64,000 nucleotides of DNA from Paracidobacterium acidisoli (GCF_003428625.2 NZ_QVQT02000005.1:451308-515307); one strand, 5' to 3'. Shown: positions 18,498 through 28,262, counted from the first letter of the stretch. Notes: generated by a model from the sequence alone, not told the origin. Program-made: numbers and translations.

Positions 18498-20707
18498 TGG
18501 AAATGAAAGCTTTTCGATGCATATTCGTGGTGCTGATTTGCAGCGTACCGGCCATTATGCCGGTCGCGACTCAGGCAAATGACACAGCGGAAACGTCGGT
18601 GACCTGGAGCCGTCAAATTGCTCCCATCTTCTATAAAAACTGCACTTCGTGCCATCATCCAGGCGGAGCCGGACCATTCAGCCTGCTTCAATATCAGGAT
18701 GCTCTTCGCCATGGTCTACAGATAGCTGCGGTAACTCGGTCTCGTTATATGCCCCCATGGCTTCCAGAGCCGGGTTATGGCGATTTCGTAGAGAATCGCC
18801 GACTTAGCGATAGTGATGTGATGCTGATACAAAAATGGGTGCGGTCTGGTATGTCTCCGGGATCTCTCCAGGAGGCTCCGGCGCCACCTCGCTATGTTTC
18901 AGACTGGGTGCTTGGGAAGCCCGATTTGATTCTGTCAATGGAGCGGCCATTCGTCCTGAATGCTTCGGGAGCAGATATCTTTCGCAACTTCATCTTCTCT
19001 TATCCATTGCGGCAAACGCATTTCATTCGGGCAATGGAAATTCGCCCTGGAGTACCGCAGGTCGTGCATCATGCGAATGTACTCATCGATCGTACTGCTT
19101 CATTCAGGCATGAACATCCTCACTGGGAAGACGGCATTCCAGGCATGGATATCACAATGGATGCGGGAAATACGTTTGATCCCGAAGGTCATTTCCTGTT
19201 CTGGAAGCCGGATACTCCAGCTCTTATTGAAGAGCCGGAAATGCCCTGGCGGCTCGATCCAGGAAATGATCTCATTCTCAATATGCATCTGAAGCCCAGC
19301 GGGAAACCGGAGACGATCGTAGCCAGCATAGGCTTATATTTCTCGAAAGAATCAGCTTCAAAAAAGCCGATGCTGTTGCAGCTTGAGGACGATCATGACC
19401 TGGATATTCCGGCTGGGAAGCGCGATTTTATTGTTCAGGATGATTTGACTTTGCCTGTGGATGTTAATGTGCTCGGCATTTATCCACATGCGCACTATCT
19501 TGGGAAAAAACTTGAGGGATGGGCAGTACTGCCTGATGGCCGAAAGAAATGGCTTATTCGGATCTCTGACTGGGATATCGATCGACAGTCGGTATATCGG
19601 TACCGCAAGCCTGTTTTTCTGCCAAAGGCGACAGTACTCCACATGCGCTATCTCTATGACAATTCCGCCGAGAACGTTCATAATCCCAACTCCCCGCCAG
19701 TGCGGGTGAGAGCAGGAAACCGTTCTGTTGATGAAATGGCTCATTTATGGATTCAGGTCCTTCCCGCGAATGCCTCTCCAGGAACTGATCCTCGTCTTCT
19801 ATTGGAAGAGGCCTGGATGAAGCACCGTCTGCAAAAGGAACCTGCAGATATAGTGGCTCTTTATAATCTGGCCTCAGCTCTTGTTGCATTGAGAGAGTAT
19901 GGCCAGGCGACCTCGGCATATCGCAGATTGCTGGTTATAGAGCCAGACTCTGTGCGAACTCTGAATGGTCTCGGGACTGCACTTGAAAATGACGGTAATC
20001 GTGAAGAGGCAATGAAAGTTTACCGGCAGGCTGTTGCTGCTGACCCAAAGGCCTGTGATGCCAGATTTAATCTGGGAACACTTGAACTGAAAAGTGTTCA
20101 GTTGGCCGATGCTGAGCGCCAGTTTCTCGAGGACATTCATGATTGTCCCGAAGATGCAACCGCGTATAGCGGACTAGGTGTAGCTCTGGCCGGCGAAGGT
20201 CATCTCGATTCTGCTCGGGATCAGTTTCGGCATGCGCTGGCTCTGAATCCGCAGGAGTTTACTGCGCTATATCAGCTGGGAGAAATGGCTATCGAATCAG
20301 GAAAGCCGATGGAAGCAGCAGTCCTGCTTTCGGACGCGGTGAAGCAGCACCCTGACGATCTTGATGCGCGTGAACATCTGGCGCTGGCTTATGCGCAAAG
20401 CAATCGACTGGAAGATGCATTAACGCAGTTGCGTGTGGCTGCTGCGTTTGCGCCTTCGAATGCAGATCTTCATGCGCTGCTGTCGCAGGTGTTATCAGAA
20501 GCAGGCCAGCTGCAACAGGCAATCAAGGAGCAGAATATAGCGCTTCACTTGCGACCCGATGATGTTGATGGCTGGAACAATCTCGGTGTACTTGAGGCAC
20601 GCACCGGAAGATCCATTGCTGCACGGTCTGATTTTTTGCGCGCGTTGCAGCTTGCACCGGATGATCCGCAGGCGCGTTCGAATCTCACCCATCTCCCTGC
20701 ACACTGA
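18497..20707 (+). CDS. Cytochrome c / PHM-type copper monooxygenase / TPR fusion protein
   Basis: A 736-residue exported protein. A signal peptide (about 1-27) is followed by a cytochrome c-like domain with one heme motif C49-TS-C52-H53 and a possible distal Met at MPPW (85). A copper type II ascorbate-dependent monooxygenase-like module spans about 145-425. Its two copper sites can be matched: VVHHANV (His191, His192) and NMHL (His264) for the first copper, and YPHAHYLG (His331, His333) with LHMRYLYDNS (Met383) for the second. The C-terminal 300 residues are TPR repeats (YNLASALVALREYGQA, LNGLGTALENDGN and others). The likely role is periplasmic oxidation of an unknown substrate with electrons via heme. 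The start overlaps the redoxin stop. Confidence 0.85.
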   Translation: MEMKAFRCIFVVLICSVPAIMPVATQANDTAETSVTWSRQIAPIFYKNCTSCHHPGGAGPFSLLQYQDALRHGLQIAAVTRSRYMPPWLPEPGYGDFVENRRLSDSDVMLIQKWVRSGMSPGSLQEAPAPPRYVSDWVLGKPDLILSMERPFVLNASGADIFRNFIFSYPLRQTHFIRAMEIRPGVPQVVHHANVLIDRTASFRHEHPHWEDGIPGMDITMDAGNTFDPEGHFLFWKPDTPALIEEPEMPWRLDPGNDLILNMHLKPSGKPETIVASIGLYFSKESASKKPMLLQLEDDHDLDIPAGKRDFIVQDDLTLPVDVNVLGIYPHAHYLGKKLEGWAVLPDGRKKWLIRISDWDIDRQSVYRYRKPVFLPKATVLHMRYLYDNSAENVHNPNSPPVRVRAGNRSVDEMAHLWIQVLPANASPGTDPRLLLEEAWMKHRLQKEPADIVALYNLASALVALREYGQATSAYRRLLVIEPDSVRTLNGLGTALENDGNREEAMKVYRQAVAADPKACDARFNLGTLELKSVQLADAERQFLEDIHDCPEDATAYSGLGVALAGEGHLDSARDQFRHALALNPQEFTALYQLGEMAIESGKPMEAAVLLSDAVKQHPDDLDAREHLALAYAQSNRLEDALTQLRVAAAFAPSNADLHALLSQVLSEAGQLQQAIKEQNIALHLRPDDVDGWNNLGVLEARTGRSIAARSDFLRALQLAPDDPQARSNLTHLPAH

Positions 20708-20868
20708 ACCTGATTAACCAACAGGGGGAGTTTCTTCGCAAAACTTCATGACAGCAGGAATTAGAAAGATAGAGATGAGGCCTGAAAGCTATTCAGTCTG
20801 TTCTTTCAAAAGAACAAGCTTCTATACATCTGTTTGTCAAATAAAACAGCGGTTGGTAACAAAGTCAT

Positions 20869-20886
20869 TGGTGGAGGCGGCGGGAG
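20869..20886 (+). repeat. 18-bp copy of tmRNA 3' end (candidate att site)
   Basis: TGGTGGAGGCGGCGGGAG is identical to the first 18 bp of the tmRNA gene as read on the + strand at 28555-28572 (its CCA-containing 3' end), in direct orientation 7.7 kb away. This is the pattern left by integration of an element at ssrA. No integrase is visible between the copies, so the element, if real, is decayed. Confidence 0.5.
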
Positions 20887-20973
20887 AATGCAGAATCGCT
20901 TTGACCTGCTTAAAGAATCAGCCGATATTAAGGGGTAGCTTCTGTAGGCCCAATCGCGGAACAAATAAGTGCT

Positions 20974-21876
20974 CTAGGCACAGTGCTGTTCGCTCACCCA
21001 GACAACATCATCTTTATGGTCGATGTACTTGTTTGCTTTCCCGATCGTGACAGGCGCCAAACTATCTGCGAAGTGATCCGCCTGATCGTAATGAGGACGG
21101 ATCATGAGTATTCCCGATTTGTCGATATAACCCCACTTGCCATTGAGGCGAACGGGACAAACGCCTTCGGAGAATTCTCCCACTTCTTCAAATCTGCTTT
21201 CTATGGAAAGTACGCCATCTCTTGTGATGAAGCCCCAGTATTTGCCTGTCTTCACAGCCGCCAGTCCATCACTGAAGATCCCTGCTATGGGATATTGGAC
21301 GGGAATTGCGAAATCTCCAGCCTTGTCAATGTAGCCCCACTTCCCGTTGATTTCTACGGGAGCCAATCCTTCGTTATAGCCATTAGCGTTGTCATATAAT
21401 GGTTGAATTGCGAAGGCTCCATTTGTCTCGATGAATCCCCACTTTCCTTTGAGTCGAACGCGAGCGCGTTCGTCCTGGAAGCTTCGTGCATAGTCGAACT
21501 GCAACGGTATGCCCAGGCCCGCATCCGGTCGAATGAAGCCCCAGAGATTACCTATCCTGACAGGGGAAAGCCCATAGCGGAAATTGCGAGCCTCATCAAA
21601 CCGGGGCCGGATCGTCTCCACGCCCGATCTGTCAATGTATCCCCAATGGCCGCCCACCTCGACTGCGGCAAGATCTTCAGAGAAAGCCCAGGCATCGTCA
21701 AATTTGGGCTGTATGACAATCGTACCCTTGCGGTCGATATATCCCCATTTCCCGCATTGTTCTACTGGATACAAATGGACCTTCGTCCTTGCCCCACTGA
21801 GTCTCGTCGCACCAGAGGCCAGAAGCAGAGCAGAAAGACGAACAAAGTCGCGGCGCGTTGGTACGGGAACTTTCAT
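20974..21876 (-). CDS. WG-repeat protein with Tat-type signal
   Basis: A 300-residue protein starting MKVPVPTRRDFVRLSALLLASG, a twin-arginine signal. It is followed by about seven WG (KWG) beta repeats such as CGKWGYIDRKGTIVIQPKFD, GHWGYIDRSGVETIRPRFD and GKWGFIETNGAFAIQPLYD. Such repeats are thought to form extracytoplasmic beta structures of unknown ligand. The start at 21876 sits 2 bp after the stop of the upstream paralogue, so the pair forms an operon. An in-frame ATG at 21924 would overlap that gene. The sequence shared with its neighbour (SFQDERARVR, EGVCPVR) shows a tandem duplication. Confidence 0.88.
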   Translation of the reverse strand: MKVPVPTRRDFVRLSALLLASGATRLSGARTKVHLYPVEQCGKWGYIDRKGTIVIQPKFDDAWAFSEDLAAVEVGGHWGYIDRSGVETIRPRFDEARNFRYGLSPVRIGNLWGFIRPDAGLGIPLQFDYARSFQDERARVRLKGKWGFIETNGAFAIQPLYDNANGYNEGLAPVEINGKWGYIDKAGDFAIPVQYPIAGIFSDGLAAVKTGKYWGFITRDGVLSIESRFEEVGEFSEGVCPVRLNGKWGYIDKSGILMIRPHYDQADHFADSLAPVTIGKANKYIDHKDDVVWVSEQHCA

Positions 21877-21878
21877 CT

Positions 21879-22808
21879 TTAGGAAGGTTTGATGTAGTCG
21901 CCGGTTGGACTTCCGGCTGGGCACTGCATCGTCTGCCTCCAGAGTACGTGATTGCGATGATCGATGTAGAGAGATTGATCCCCTTGCTTGGCTGGCGCGA
22001 AGCCATCGATAAAGGAGTCCAATTCAGAATAAGACGGCTCCAGTACCAAAGATCCAGAAGGATTGATACACCCCCACAGCTTGTTCTTTCGAACCGGACA
22101 GACACCCTCACTGAATTCAGCGGTTTTTTCCCACTCCGACCTTATCGCAACCGAACCGTCCCTGCGCAGGAATCCCCACTTATCCTCAATCTGTACCGCG
22201 GCGAGCCCTTCGCTAAAGCTTCCAGCAGCGGTATATTGGAAGGGAATGACCGTTTGCCCTCTCTTGTCGATATAACCCCATTTCCCATTCAATGCCACTG
22301 GCGCCAGGCCATCGCTGTAGCCGCCTGCGCCATCGTATTTTGGCTCGATGGTGAACTTGCCGGCAGTGCCAATGTAACCCCATTTGCCATTTATCCGTAC
22401 CCGTGCGCGCTCGTCCTGAAAACTCCGGGCGAGCTCAAACCGTTCCGTAAATGCATACTCTCCGTCGGGCCTGATAAAGCCCCACTCGCGCCCCATCCTT
22501 ACCGGACTGATACCAAAATGAAAATTGCGCGCCTCATCGTACTTCGGTGGGAGAACGAAACCTCCGGAATAATCGATGTATCCCCAAAGCCCTTTCATTC
22601 TGACGGCGGCCAGGCTGCTGGCGAATGTGAAGACAGCTTCATAACGGCTTGCCACAGCCATAGTTCCCTTTGCGTTGATGAATCCCCAACGTCCACAGTT
22701 GTTGACCGGGAGTAACACTTGCGCTTCCTCGCCGTGGAGGGGGAGTTGTGAAGCCAATCCGGTTGCAAGGGCGAATTGGACGAAGCTACGGCGCGAGAGT
22801 GAAAACAT
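21879..22808 (-). CDS. WG-repeat protein with Tat-like signal (paralogue)
   Basis: A 309-residue relative of the next gene, starting MFSLSRRSFVQFALATGLAS (twin-arginine-like). The WG repeats run from about residue 40 (CGRWGFINAKGTMAVA...YE, LWGYIDYSGGFVLPPKYD, EWGFIRPDGEYAF, KWGYIGTAGKFTIEPKYD) to about 290. The C-terminal LYIDHRNHVLW matches NKYIDHKDDVVW in its paralogue. No enzyme domain is present. It lies downstream of the TonB-dependent receptor on the same strand, with a 129-bp gap. Confidence 0.88.
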   Translation of the reverse strand: MFSLSRRSFVQFALATGLASQLPLHGEEAQVLLPVNNCGRWGFINAKGTMAVASRYEAVFTFASSLAAVRMKGLWGYIDYSGGFVLPPKYDEARNFHFGISPVRMGREWGFIRPDGEYAFTERFELARSFQDERARVRINGKWGYIGTAGKFTIEPKYDGAGGYSDGLAPVALNGKWGYIDKRGQTVIPFQYTAAGSFSEGLAAVQIEDKWGFLRRDGSVAIRSEWEKTAEFSEGVCPVRKNKLWGCINPSGSLVLEPSYSELDSFIDGFAPAKQGDQSLYIDHRNHVLWRQTMQCPAGSPTGDYIKPS

Positions 22809-22937
22809 ACGGCATTCCTTTTATGTGTCGTGTGTCATTTTCATGACAATTGTGTGCCGGCCGGCGCATCCGTGATGTGTGGCCGTTCTTTAACAAACGG
22901 CCACGCTTGGAATATTCTCCCGATGAATACCTAAGCT

Positions 22938-25928
22938 TCAATAACTGAGCCGGAGACTCATCTGGAAGACACGCTGGGTGGCAGTACCCGTAGCTCCAGC
23001 GTTCAACTGCGTCGTGATTACACCAAAGTTGGTAGCGGACCAATTGGTGACCGGCAAGCCATACTGTGCGCGATTGAATATGTTGAAGCCGTCTGCTCGA
23101 AATTTCAGCGAGAACTTCTCGATACCCAGCAGTTCCTTTTCGAGAGAGGTATCCAGCTGCCAGGTTCCCGGCCCGCGGCCAGGATTTCGGCTCGCGTCTC
23201 CCCAGGTGTCCTTCGCCGGTGTCGCGAAAGCCGCGGGATTGATCCAATGCAGTGGAGACTTGCCTTCCGGAGGAGTGAGGGAGACACCCGCCACTCGGTC
23301 GGGACGTTGCGCCGAAGTTGAGTTCCCATCCAGCATCGACGAAGCGCTGCGAGAGACCGTCACGTTAAGCGGCAGGCCAGTCCGCGCCGTCGCCAGACCA
23401 CTCAACTGCCAACCGCCCAGGATACGACCGCCTGCACCATGGGTGAAGTATTTTTGGCCATGGCCGAAGGGCAACTGGTAGACGGCGCTCGAGGTAAAGG
23501 AGGATCGGATGTCCTGGTCGCTGCTGCCGTACTCACAAATGCGGCAAGCCACATTCTGCGGGTAATCCTGCTCACCGCCGCCGGTTGAACCGTCATTCGT
23601 TGAGTGGGACCACAGATAATTTGCTCCAAGCAGCCAGCCTGAAGCGAACCGCCTGTTCAGAGTGGCCGACAATCCGCTGAAGTTGCTGTTGTTGCCCATC
23701 TTCTTGTAGTCCACCTGGCCAAACCCTGCTAATGGTCGCGTGCCTGTGGCGGGATTGATTACGTTGACATAGGTTCTCGAAGTGATGTGCGCCCCATGAT
23801 TACCGATGTAGCCAATGTCGGCAAGCATCTGGAGTGGCAGCTGTTGCTGCACGGAGACTCCCCACTGATCGAACTGTTCATTGCGCCGATCGCGGGCAAG
23901 ACCATGCGGCGCGTTCGCGGTGGAGGCGCCGAGAGGGATGAATGTATCAATGGGATAGCTCAAGGTAGGAAATTGGGTGCTTGAAAGAGCAAGGCTTGTG
24001 GTCAGATTGTTCAATGGACCTGTAAGATCGCCGAGCTGTCCCTCCCCGTAGTAAAGACCGTAGCCTCCACGCAACACGGTCTTGTCATGCAGAAAGGCTG
24101 GTGCCCAGGTGACTGCCAGGCGAGGGCCGATATCGAGGGGATCGGAATTGTAAAAGGCGCTGCCGAGAGGACACGAGCCACCGCAAGTGTATGGGTCGAA
24201 CGGCTTGTCACGCCCCTCTACCTCTGAAAACACCCCGTAGTAGTCATAACGGAGACCCAGGCTCAGAGTCACGTTGGGGCGAAACTTGTACTGGTCCTGA
24301 ATGAAGCCGTAGTACTCAGTCTTACGCACGCCCTGTGTGGGTACAGCAGCCGCCACGCTGGCGGAGTTCATCGAATTTACGGAGAACTTCGCAATGCTGC
24401 TGTAAGAGAACACCGTCGTGGCGGAATTGCCGAGATTGATCTCGACGCGCCTCAAGCCCGCGCCGGTTGTGATGCTGTGCCTGCCGAACGAGCGGTTGAC
24501 CGTATCTCCGAATGAATACGCTGTCGAGCTTTGTGTTTGTTCCAGGTTATCCTGCAAAGTCGTGAACCCGGATACCTGAAGCTCGTTTGGAAATATGCTG
24601 TTGTTCTGTGTGACAAAGGGTGTGCGGTTGACTGAAAACCTGGTTTCATTCAGCAGGGAAGATCCGAAGATGTGCTGCACGGAAATCAACCCGTTTTTAG
24701 GGGCGTCCAGCGTATTCACCGTATCGCGCAAATACCCGCTGCTGTCCCCGAGTGGCGCCTGCAGCCGGCCCTGGTCGAAGTTGATGCGAAGGAAGGCTGA
24801 AGTCTTGCTGCTGAATTGCTGGTCGATGCGAGCCAGGCCGAAGTCTTCGTTCTGAACCTGACGGCCGCTTCCCGTCCAGTTGTTCACATTGAGATTGCTC
24901 GTGGGCGCTGTCCCCGCGGGATAGGCTTGCAGAAGCGGTTGAAGCTGCGGTTCGACCTGCAGAGTTTGTTGGATAAAGGAAGAGCTCGGCACAAGTCCTG
25001 TCAACGGTTGCGCGACCATCTGGCGTAAACCTTCGTAGTTCAGGAAAAAGAAGGTATGGTCTTGAACGATCGGCCCCCCAAGGCTGGCGCCGAATTGGTT
25101 GAGCCGCAGAGGAAGTTGTGATGTCGAGAAGAGAGCGCGCGCGTTCAATGCATCGTTCCGCAGGAATTCGTAGAGACTGCCATGCCACTGGTTGGAACCG
25201 GACTTCGATACAATGTCTCCCTGGCCTCCCCCAACCCCTCCGAACTCTGCCGAATAAAGGGCCGAATTCACGCGAAACTCTGCGATCGATTCCGATGAAA
25301 TCTGAATGCGAAGATCGGATTTTTCCGACTGCCGCAAAATGCCCGTTGCGTCCACTCCATCGAAGAGGATTTTGTTGTCGTCGAGGCCGTGTCCGGCAAA
25401 TCGGATGCTGGTCTGGTTTCCGCTGCCGGTATTGATGGCTCCAGGAACGAGGACCATGAGCCCTGCCCAGTTCCTGCCGTTAATGGGAAGATTCTGCACT
25501 TGCTCCTCCCCAATGACTCCGCCTGTACTGGCGTAGTCTCTGTCGAGGGCCACGTCCGAAGCGTTCACTATTACTGTTTCAGCGGCCCTGACTACGCCGA
25601 GCGCAACATCCAGCGTCCTCGTTTCGCCGACGGTGAGCGTGGCGTTGTCCACTTGCTTCTGCTCGAGTCCGGTCGCACTCACGGTCAGCGTACACTCACC
25701 CAAAGGCAAGCCTGATAACACGTACTCGCCCTCACTGCTGGACTCTACGGTGCGGGTAAAACCAGTCTGTGGAAAATGTACAGTCACGGTCGCCCGAGGA
25801 ACAACGGCCCCGTTTGGGTCCGTCACTGTGCCCTTCAAATTGGCGCGGTCAACCTGGGCTGGCAGCGGAAGAGCGGAAAGAATCGCTCCCAGGAGGATCA
25901 GCGCGAAATAAAGGCTGCGTGGCTTCAT
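22938..25928 (-). CDS. TonB-dependent receptor, Oar-like, with carboxypeptidase regulatory-like domain
   Basis: A 996-residue outer-membrane receptor. A signal peptide (to about ALPLPAQ) is followed by a CarboxypepD_reg-like beta domain (about 28-110, LKGTVTDPNGAVVPRATVTV). A plug domain comes next (QNLPINGRNWAGLMVLVPG, then LDDNKILFDGVDATG). The rest is a long 22-strand-type barrel ending in an aromatic residue (MSLRLSY), as needed for Bam assembly. This architecture is expanded in Acidobacteriota and is usually tied to polymer or sugar uptake. The ligand is unknown. It is divergent from a two-component system across 256 bp, which may regulate it. Confidence 0.93.
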   Translation of the reverse strand: MKPRSLYFALILLGAILSALPLPAQVDRANLKGTVTDPNGAVVPRATVTVHFPQTGFTRTVESSSEGEYVLSGLPLGECTLTVSATGLEQKQVDNATLTVGETRTLDVALGVVRAAETVIVNASDVALDRDYASTGGVIGEEQVQNLPINGRNWAGLMVLVPGAINTGSGNQTSIRFAGHGLDDNKILFDGVDATGILRQSEKSDLRIQISSESIAEFRVNSALYSAEFGGVGGGQGDIVSKSGSNQWHGSLYEFLRNDALNARALFSTSQLPLRLNQFGASLGGPIVQDHTFFFLNYEGLRQMVAQPLTGLVPSSSFIQQTLQVEPQLQPLLQAYPAGTAPTSNLNVNNWTGSGRQVQNEDFGLARIDQQFSSKTSAFLRINFDQGRLQAPLGDSSGYLRDTVNTLDAPKNGLISVQHIFGSSLLNETRFSVNRTPFVTQNNSIFPNELQVSGFTTLQDNLEQTQSSTAYSFGDTVNRSFGRHSITTGAGLRRVEINLGNSATTVFSYSSIAKFSVNSMNSASVAAAVPTQGVRKTEYYGFIQDQYKFRPNVTLSLGLRYDYYGVFSEVEGRDKPFDPYTCGGSCPLGSAFYNSDPLDIGPRLAVTWAPAFLHDKTVLRGGYGLYYGEGQLGDLTGPLNNLTTSLALSSTQFPTLSYPIDTFIPLGASTANAPHGLARDRRNEQFDQWGVSVQQQLPLQMLADIGYIGNHGAHITSRTYVNVINPATGTRPLAGFGQVDYKKMGNNSNFSGLSATLNRRFASGWLLGANYLWSHSTNDGSTGGGEQDYPQNVACRICEYGSSDQDIRSSFTSSAVYQLPFGHGQKYFTHGAGGRILGGWQLSGLATARTGLPLNVTVSRSASSMLDGNSTSAQRPDRVAGVSLTPPEGKSPLHWINPAAFATPAKDTWGDASRNPGRGPGTWQLDTSLEKELLGIEKFSLKFRADGFNIFNRAQYGLPVTNWSATNFGVITTQLNAGATGTATQRVFQMSLRLSY

Positions 25929-26184
25929 AGGGTCACCTCGTCGAATGTTGTTGTTCTCTCGAATTGCGGCCCGCGCGAACAGACCGATGATCTATTACAT
26001 GAAGGTCGCTGCCTGACTATTCAACACGGCAGGCGACGAGCTTTCTGTGGAAGATTCGCCGTCGGCGTTGTGAATCACTGCAATAACCAGGACTCTAGGC
26101 TACGTACCTCAAGACAACCTCATTTTCTGAAGTCGTAACCAAACATTAACGACGCGCACGGCGATGTACGCCTACGCTCTCGTC

Positions 26185-26862
26185 ATGCGTATCATGATCG
26201 TCGATGACAAAGTGCGGATGGCTTCTCTTCTGCGGCGTGCGATGGAACGCGAGGGCTATCTGACGGTGGTGGCCCACGATGGTGAGACAGCTCTCAAGCT
26301 TGCATACGAGCATCATCTGGACGCGATAGTCTTGGATGTAATGTTGCCCGGGCTGGACGGTTTTTCTGTCCTGCAGCGTCTCAGGGAAAGCGCGGTCGAT
26401 ACGCCTACTATCTTTCTTACCGCCCGCGACACCAACGGAGACATCGTGCACGGGCTCGACCTGGGAGCAGACGACTACCTGACAAAACCTTTCGACTTGA
26501 AAGTGTTGCTTGCCCGCCTCCGCGCGCTGACGCGGCGAAAGGCGCCCATACATCCAGGCTTGCTCCATGTAGGCAATCTGGTTTTGCGGAGCGACCTTCA
26601 CAGCATCGAGTGCAGCGGCGAAATGATTGCCCTTACTCGCACCGAATTCGCTTTGATGGAAACTCTCATGCAGAACGCAGGACGGATCGTTAGCAAGGAG
26701 ATCCTTGTCGAAGCAGGTTGGGGACTCGGCGGAGAGATGAATGAACACAATCTCTATGTCTTCATTGCATCGCTTCGAAGCAAGATACAACTGTCCGGTG
26801 AAGCTGTATCGCTGCAGACAGTACGGGGCGTCGGCTACCTCTTAAGATCCGGTGTCGCTTAA
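26185..26862 (+). CDS. OmpR-family response regulator
   Basis: A 225-residue response regulator. The receiver domain has acidic residues Asp7-Asp8, phospho-acceptor Asp51 in IVLDVMLPGLDGF, Thr in FLTARD and Lys in LTKPFD. The C-terminal winged-helix DNA-binding domain contains LTRTEFALMETLMQNAGRIV and VRGVGYLLR. I chose ATG 26185, which gives the family N-terminus MRIMIVDDK; the longer frame starts at 26164. Neither has a strong ribosome site. Its stop overlaps the histidine kinase start (TAATG). It probably controls the divergent TonB receptor gene. Confidence 0.94.
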   Translation: MRIMIVDDKVRMASLLRRAMEREGYLTVVAHDGETALKLAYEHHLDAIVLDVMLPGLDGFSVLQRLRESAVDTPTIFLTARDTNGDIVHGLDLGADDYLTKPFDLKVLLARLRALTRRKAPIHPGLLHVGNLVLRSDLHSIECSGEMIALTRTEFALMETLMQNAGRIVSKEILVEAGWGLGGEMNEHNLYVFIASLRSKIQLSGEAVSLQTVRGVGYLLRSGVA

Positions 26863-28262
26863 TGCGGGGCTTTTCTATTAGCCTTCGGCTTGCTGCGTGG
26901 TATTCCTGCATTCTCTTTTGTGGCCTGGCGATCTTCGGGGTTGTCATGTGGTTCATCCTGACGGGTTCGCTCACTGCATGGAAAGACCGCACTCTCGAAG
27001 AGCGAGCCTCGCGGGTAGAATCACTCCTGGGAGCGCTTCCACCCAGGCGGTCTGATATGGCCCTGCCCGAGTTGGATGAGCTAGTGGGCATCCTTCCAGA
27101 GGGCCAGCTCATTCAAATTGTAGGTATAGACGGAAGGCGTCTCTTTCCGCTCGATCCGAATCTTCTTAGAGACTCTCTTGGTACTCTGATTTGCCCGGCT
27201 CCCTCGATTGACAATCCTACCGTTGGCAATGGGATGTATCGCAGACTTTGCCGCCCCGTGAATTACGAAGGAAAACCCAGCTATCTCGTCGTCAGTAGTT
27301 CGCTACTCGAGGACCAGACTCTACTGCGCAGTTTCACATTCTGGCTGTTCGAGATGATTCCGGTGTTGCTGGCTGTTTCAAGCCTTGGTGGATACAGCCT
27401 GAGCCGTAGAGCATTGAAACCTGTTGCCCTCCTGATCTCGGAAGCCCAGAGCATCACGGCACAAGATCTCTCACGCAGGTTGCCAGTGCCCCAGGTCAAG
27501 GACGAATTGCAGCTGCTCGCCCACGCCTGGAATGAGCTGCTTTCCAGGCTCGAGGTGGCTATGCGCAGGGTCACACAGTTCACAGCCGATGCATCCCACG
27601 AACTTCGTAACCCAATCGCATATATTCGCGCTACAGCCCAATTCCATTCGCAAAATGTCGACTTGGATGAGATCAGCCGCGACGGCTTCCTGGAAATAAT
27701 GGAAGAAGCGAGAAGAGCGGGAGAGCTACTTGAGAATCTTCTGTTGCTGGCGCGCGCAGATGTAGGTCAGATCTTACCGGAAGTATCCGATGTAGACGCG
27801 CGCCCCCATCTGGAAGCCGTTTGTGACCGCATCGAGCCATTGGCCAGAGCAAAGAACCTGAGTCTGGTCATGGGATTTGCGGCTGCTGACCATCCTTTGA
27901 TCCTTTCTATCGATGTCTCTCATCTCCGTCGCCTGGCCCTGATACTGCTTGACAACGCAGTGAAGTACACCCTTCCAGGTGGAGCAATTCGTATTGATTG
28001 TGAAATTGCAGACGGCTTCCATTTGCAGGTATCGGACACGGGGATCGGAATACCTCAGGAGGCTGGGTCACGTATCTTTGACCGGTTCTATCGAGTTGAT
28101 ACATCTCGCGCAGACGACAATCCAGGCGCTGGTCTCGGTCTCGCCATTGCCAAGTGGATCGTTGAGCTTTATAGCGGTGAGATTACGGTCCAAAGTGACC
28201 TGGGACGTGGAGCGACATTTCGGGTTCGACTACCACAGCATAGCGTTAGCCCTGCTGAGTGA
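26862..28262 (+). CDS. Sensor histidine kinase
   Basis: A 466-residue membrane kinase. Membrane helix 1 is about 12-34, a periplasmic sensor of about 120 residues follows, helix 2 is about 158-180, and then come HAMP (SRRALKPVALLISEA...SRRLPVP) and HisKA with phospho-acceptor His246 in DASHELRNPIAYIRA. The HATPase_c domain has LDNAVKYT (N box), DTGIGIPQE (G1), FDRFYRVD (F box) and GAGLGLAIAKWI (G2). All catalytic motifs are present. It is translationally coupled to the response regulator upstream. The periplasmic sensor has no recognisable ligand fold. Confidence 0.95.
   Translation: MRGFSISLRLAAWYSCILFCGLAIFGVVMWFILTGSLTAWKDRTLEERASRVESLLGALPPRRSDMALPELDELVGILPEGQLIQIVGIDGRRLFPLDPNLLRDSLGTLICPAPSIDNPTVGNGMYRRLCRPVNYEGKPSYLVVSSSLLEDQTLLRSFTFWLFEMIPVLLAVSSLGGYSLSRRALKPVALLISEAQSITAQDLSRRLPVPQVKDELQLLAHAWNELLSRLEVAMRRVTQFTADASHELRNPIAYIRATAQFHSQNVDLDEISRDGFLEIMEEARRAGELLENLLLLARADVGQILPEVSDVDARPHLEAVCDRIEPLARAKNLSLVMGFAAADHPLILSIDVSHLRRLALILLDNAVKYTLPGGAIRIDCEIADGFHLQVSDTGIGIPQEAGSRIFDRFYRVDTSRADDNPGAGLGLAIAKWIVELYSGEITVQSDLGRGATFRVRLPQHSVSPAE

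Noticed and set aside
20802..20816. Short palindrome GTTCTTTCAAAAGAAC near the 20.87-kb repeat
   Set aside because: Only 6-bp arms, no flanking insertion-sequence features or terminal repeats.
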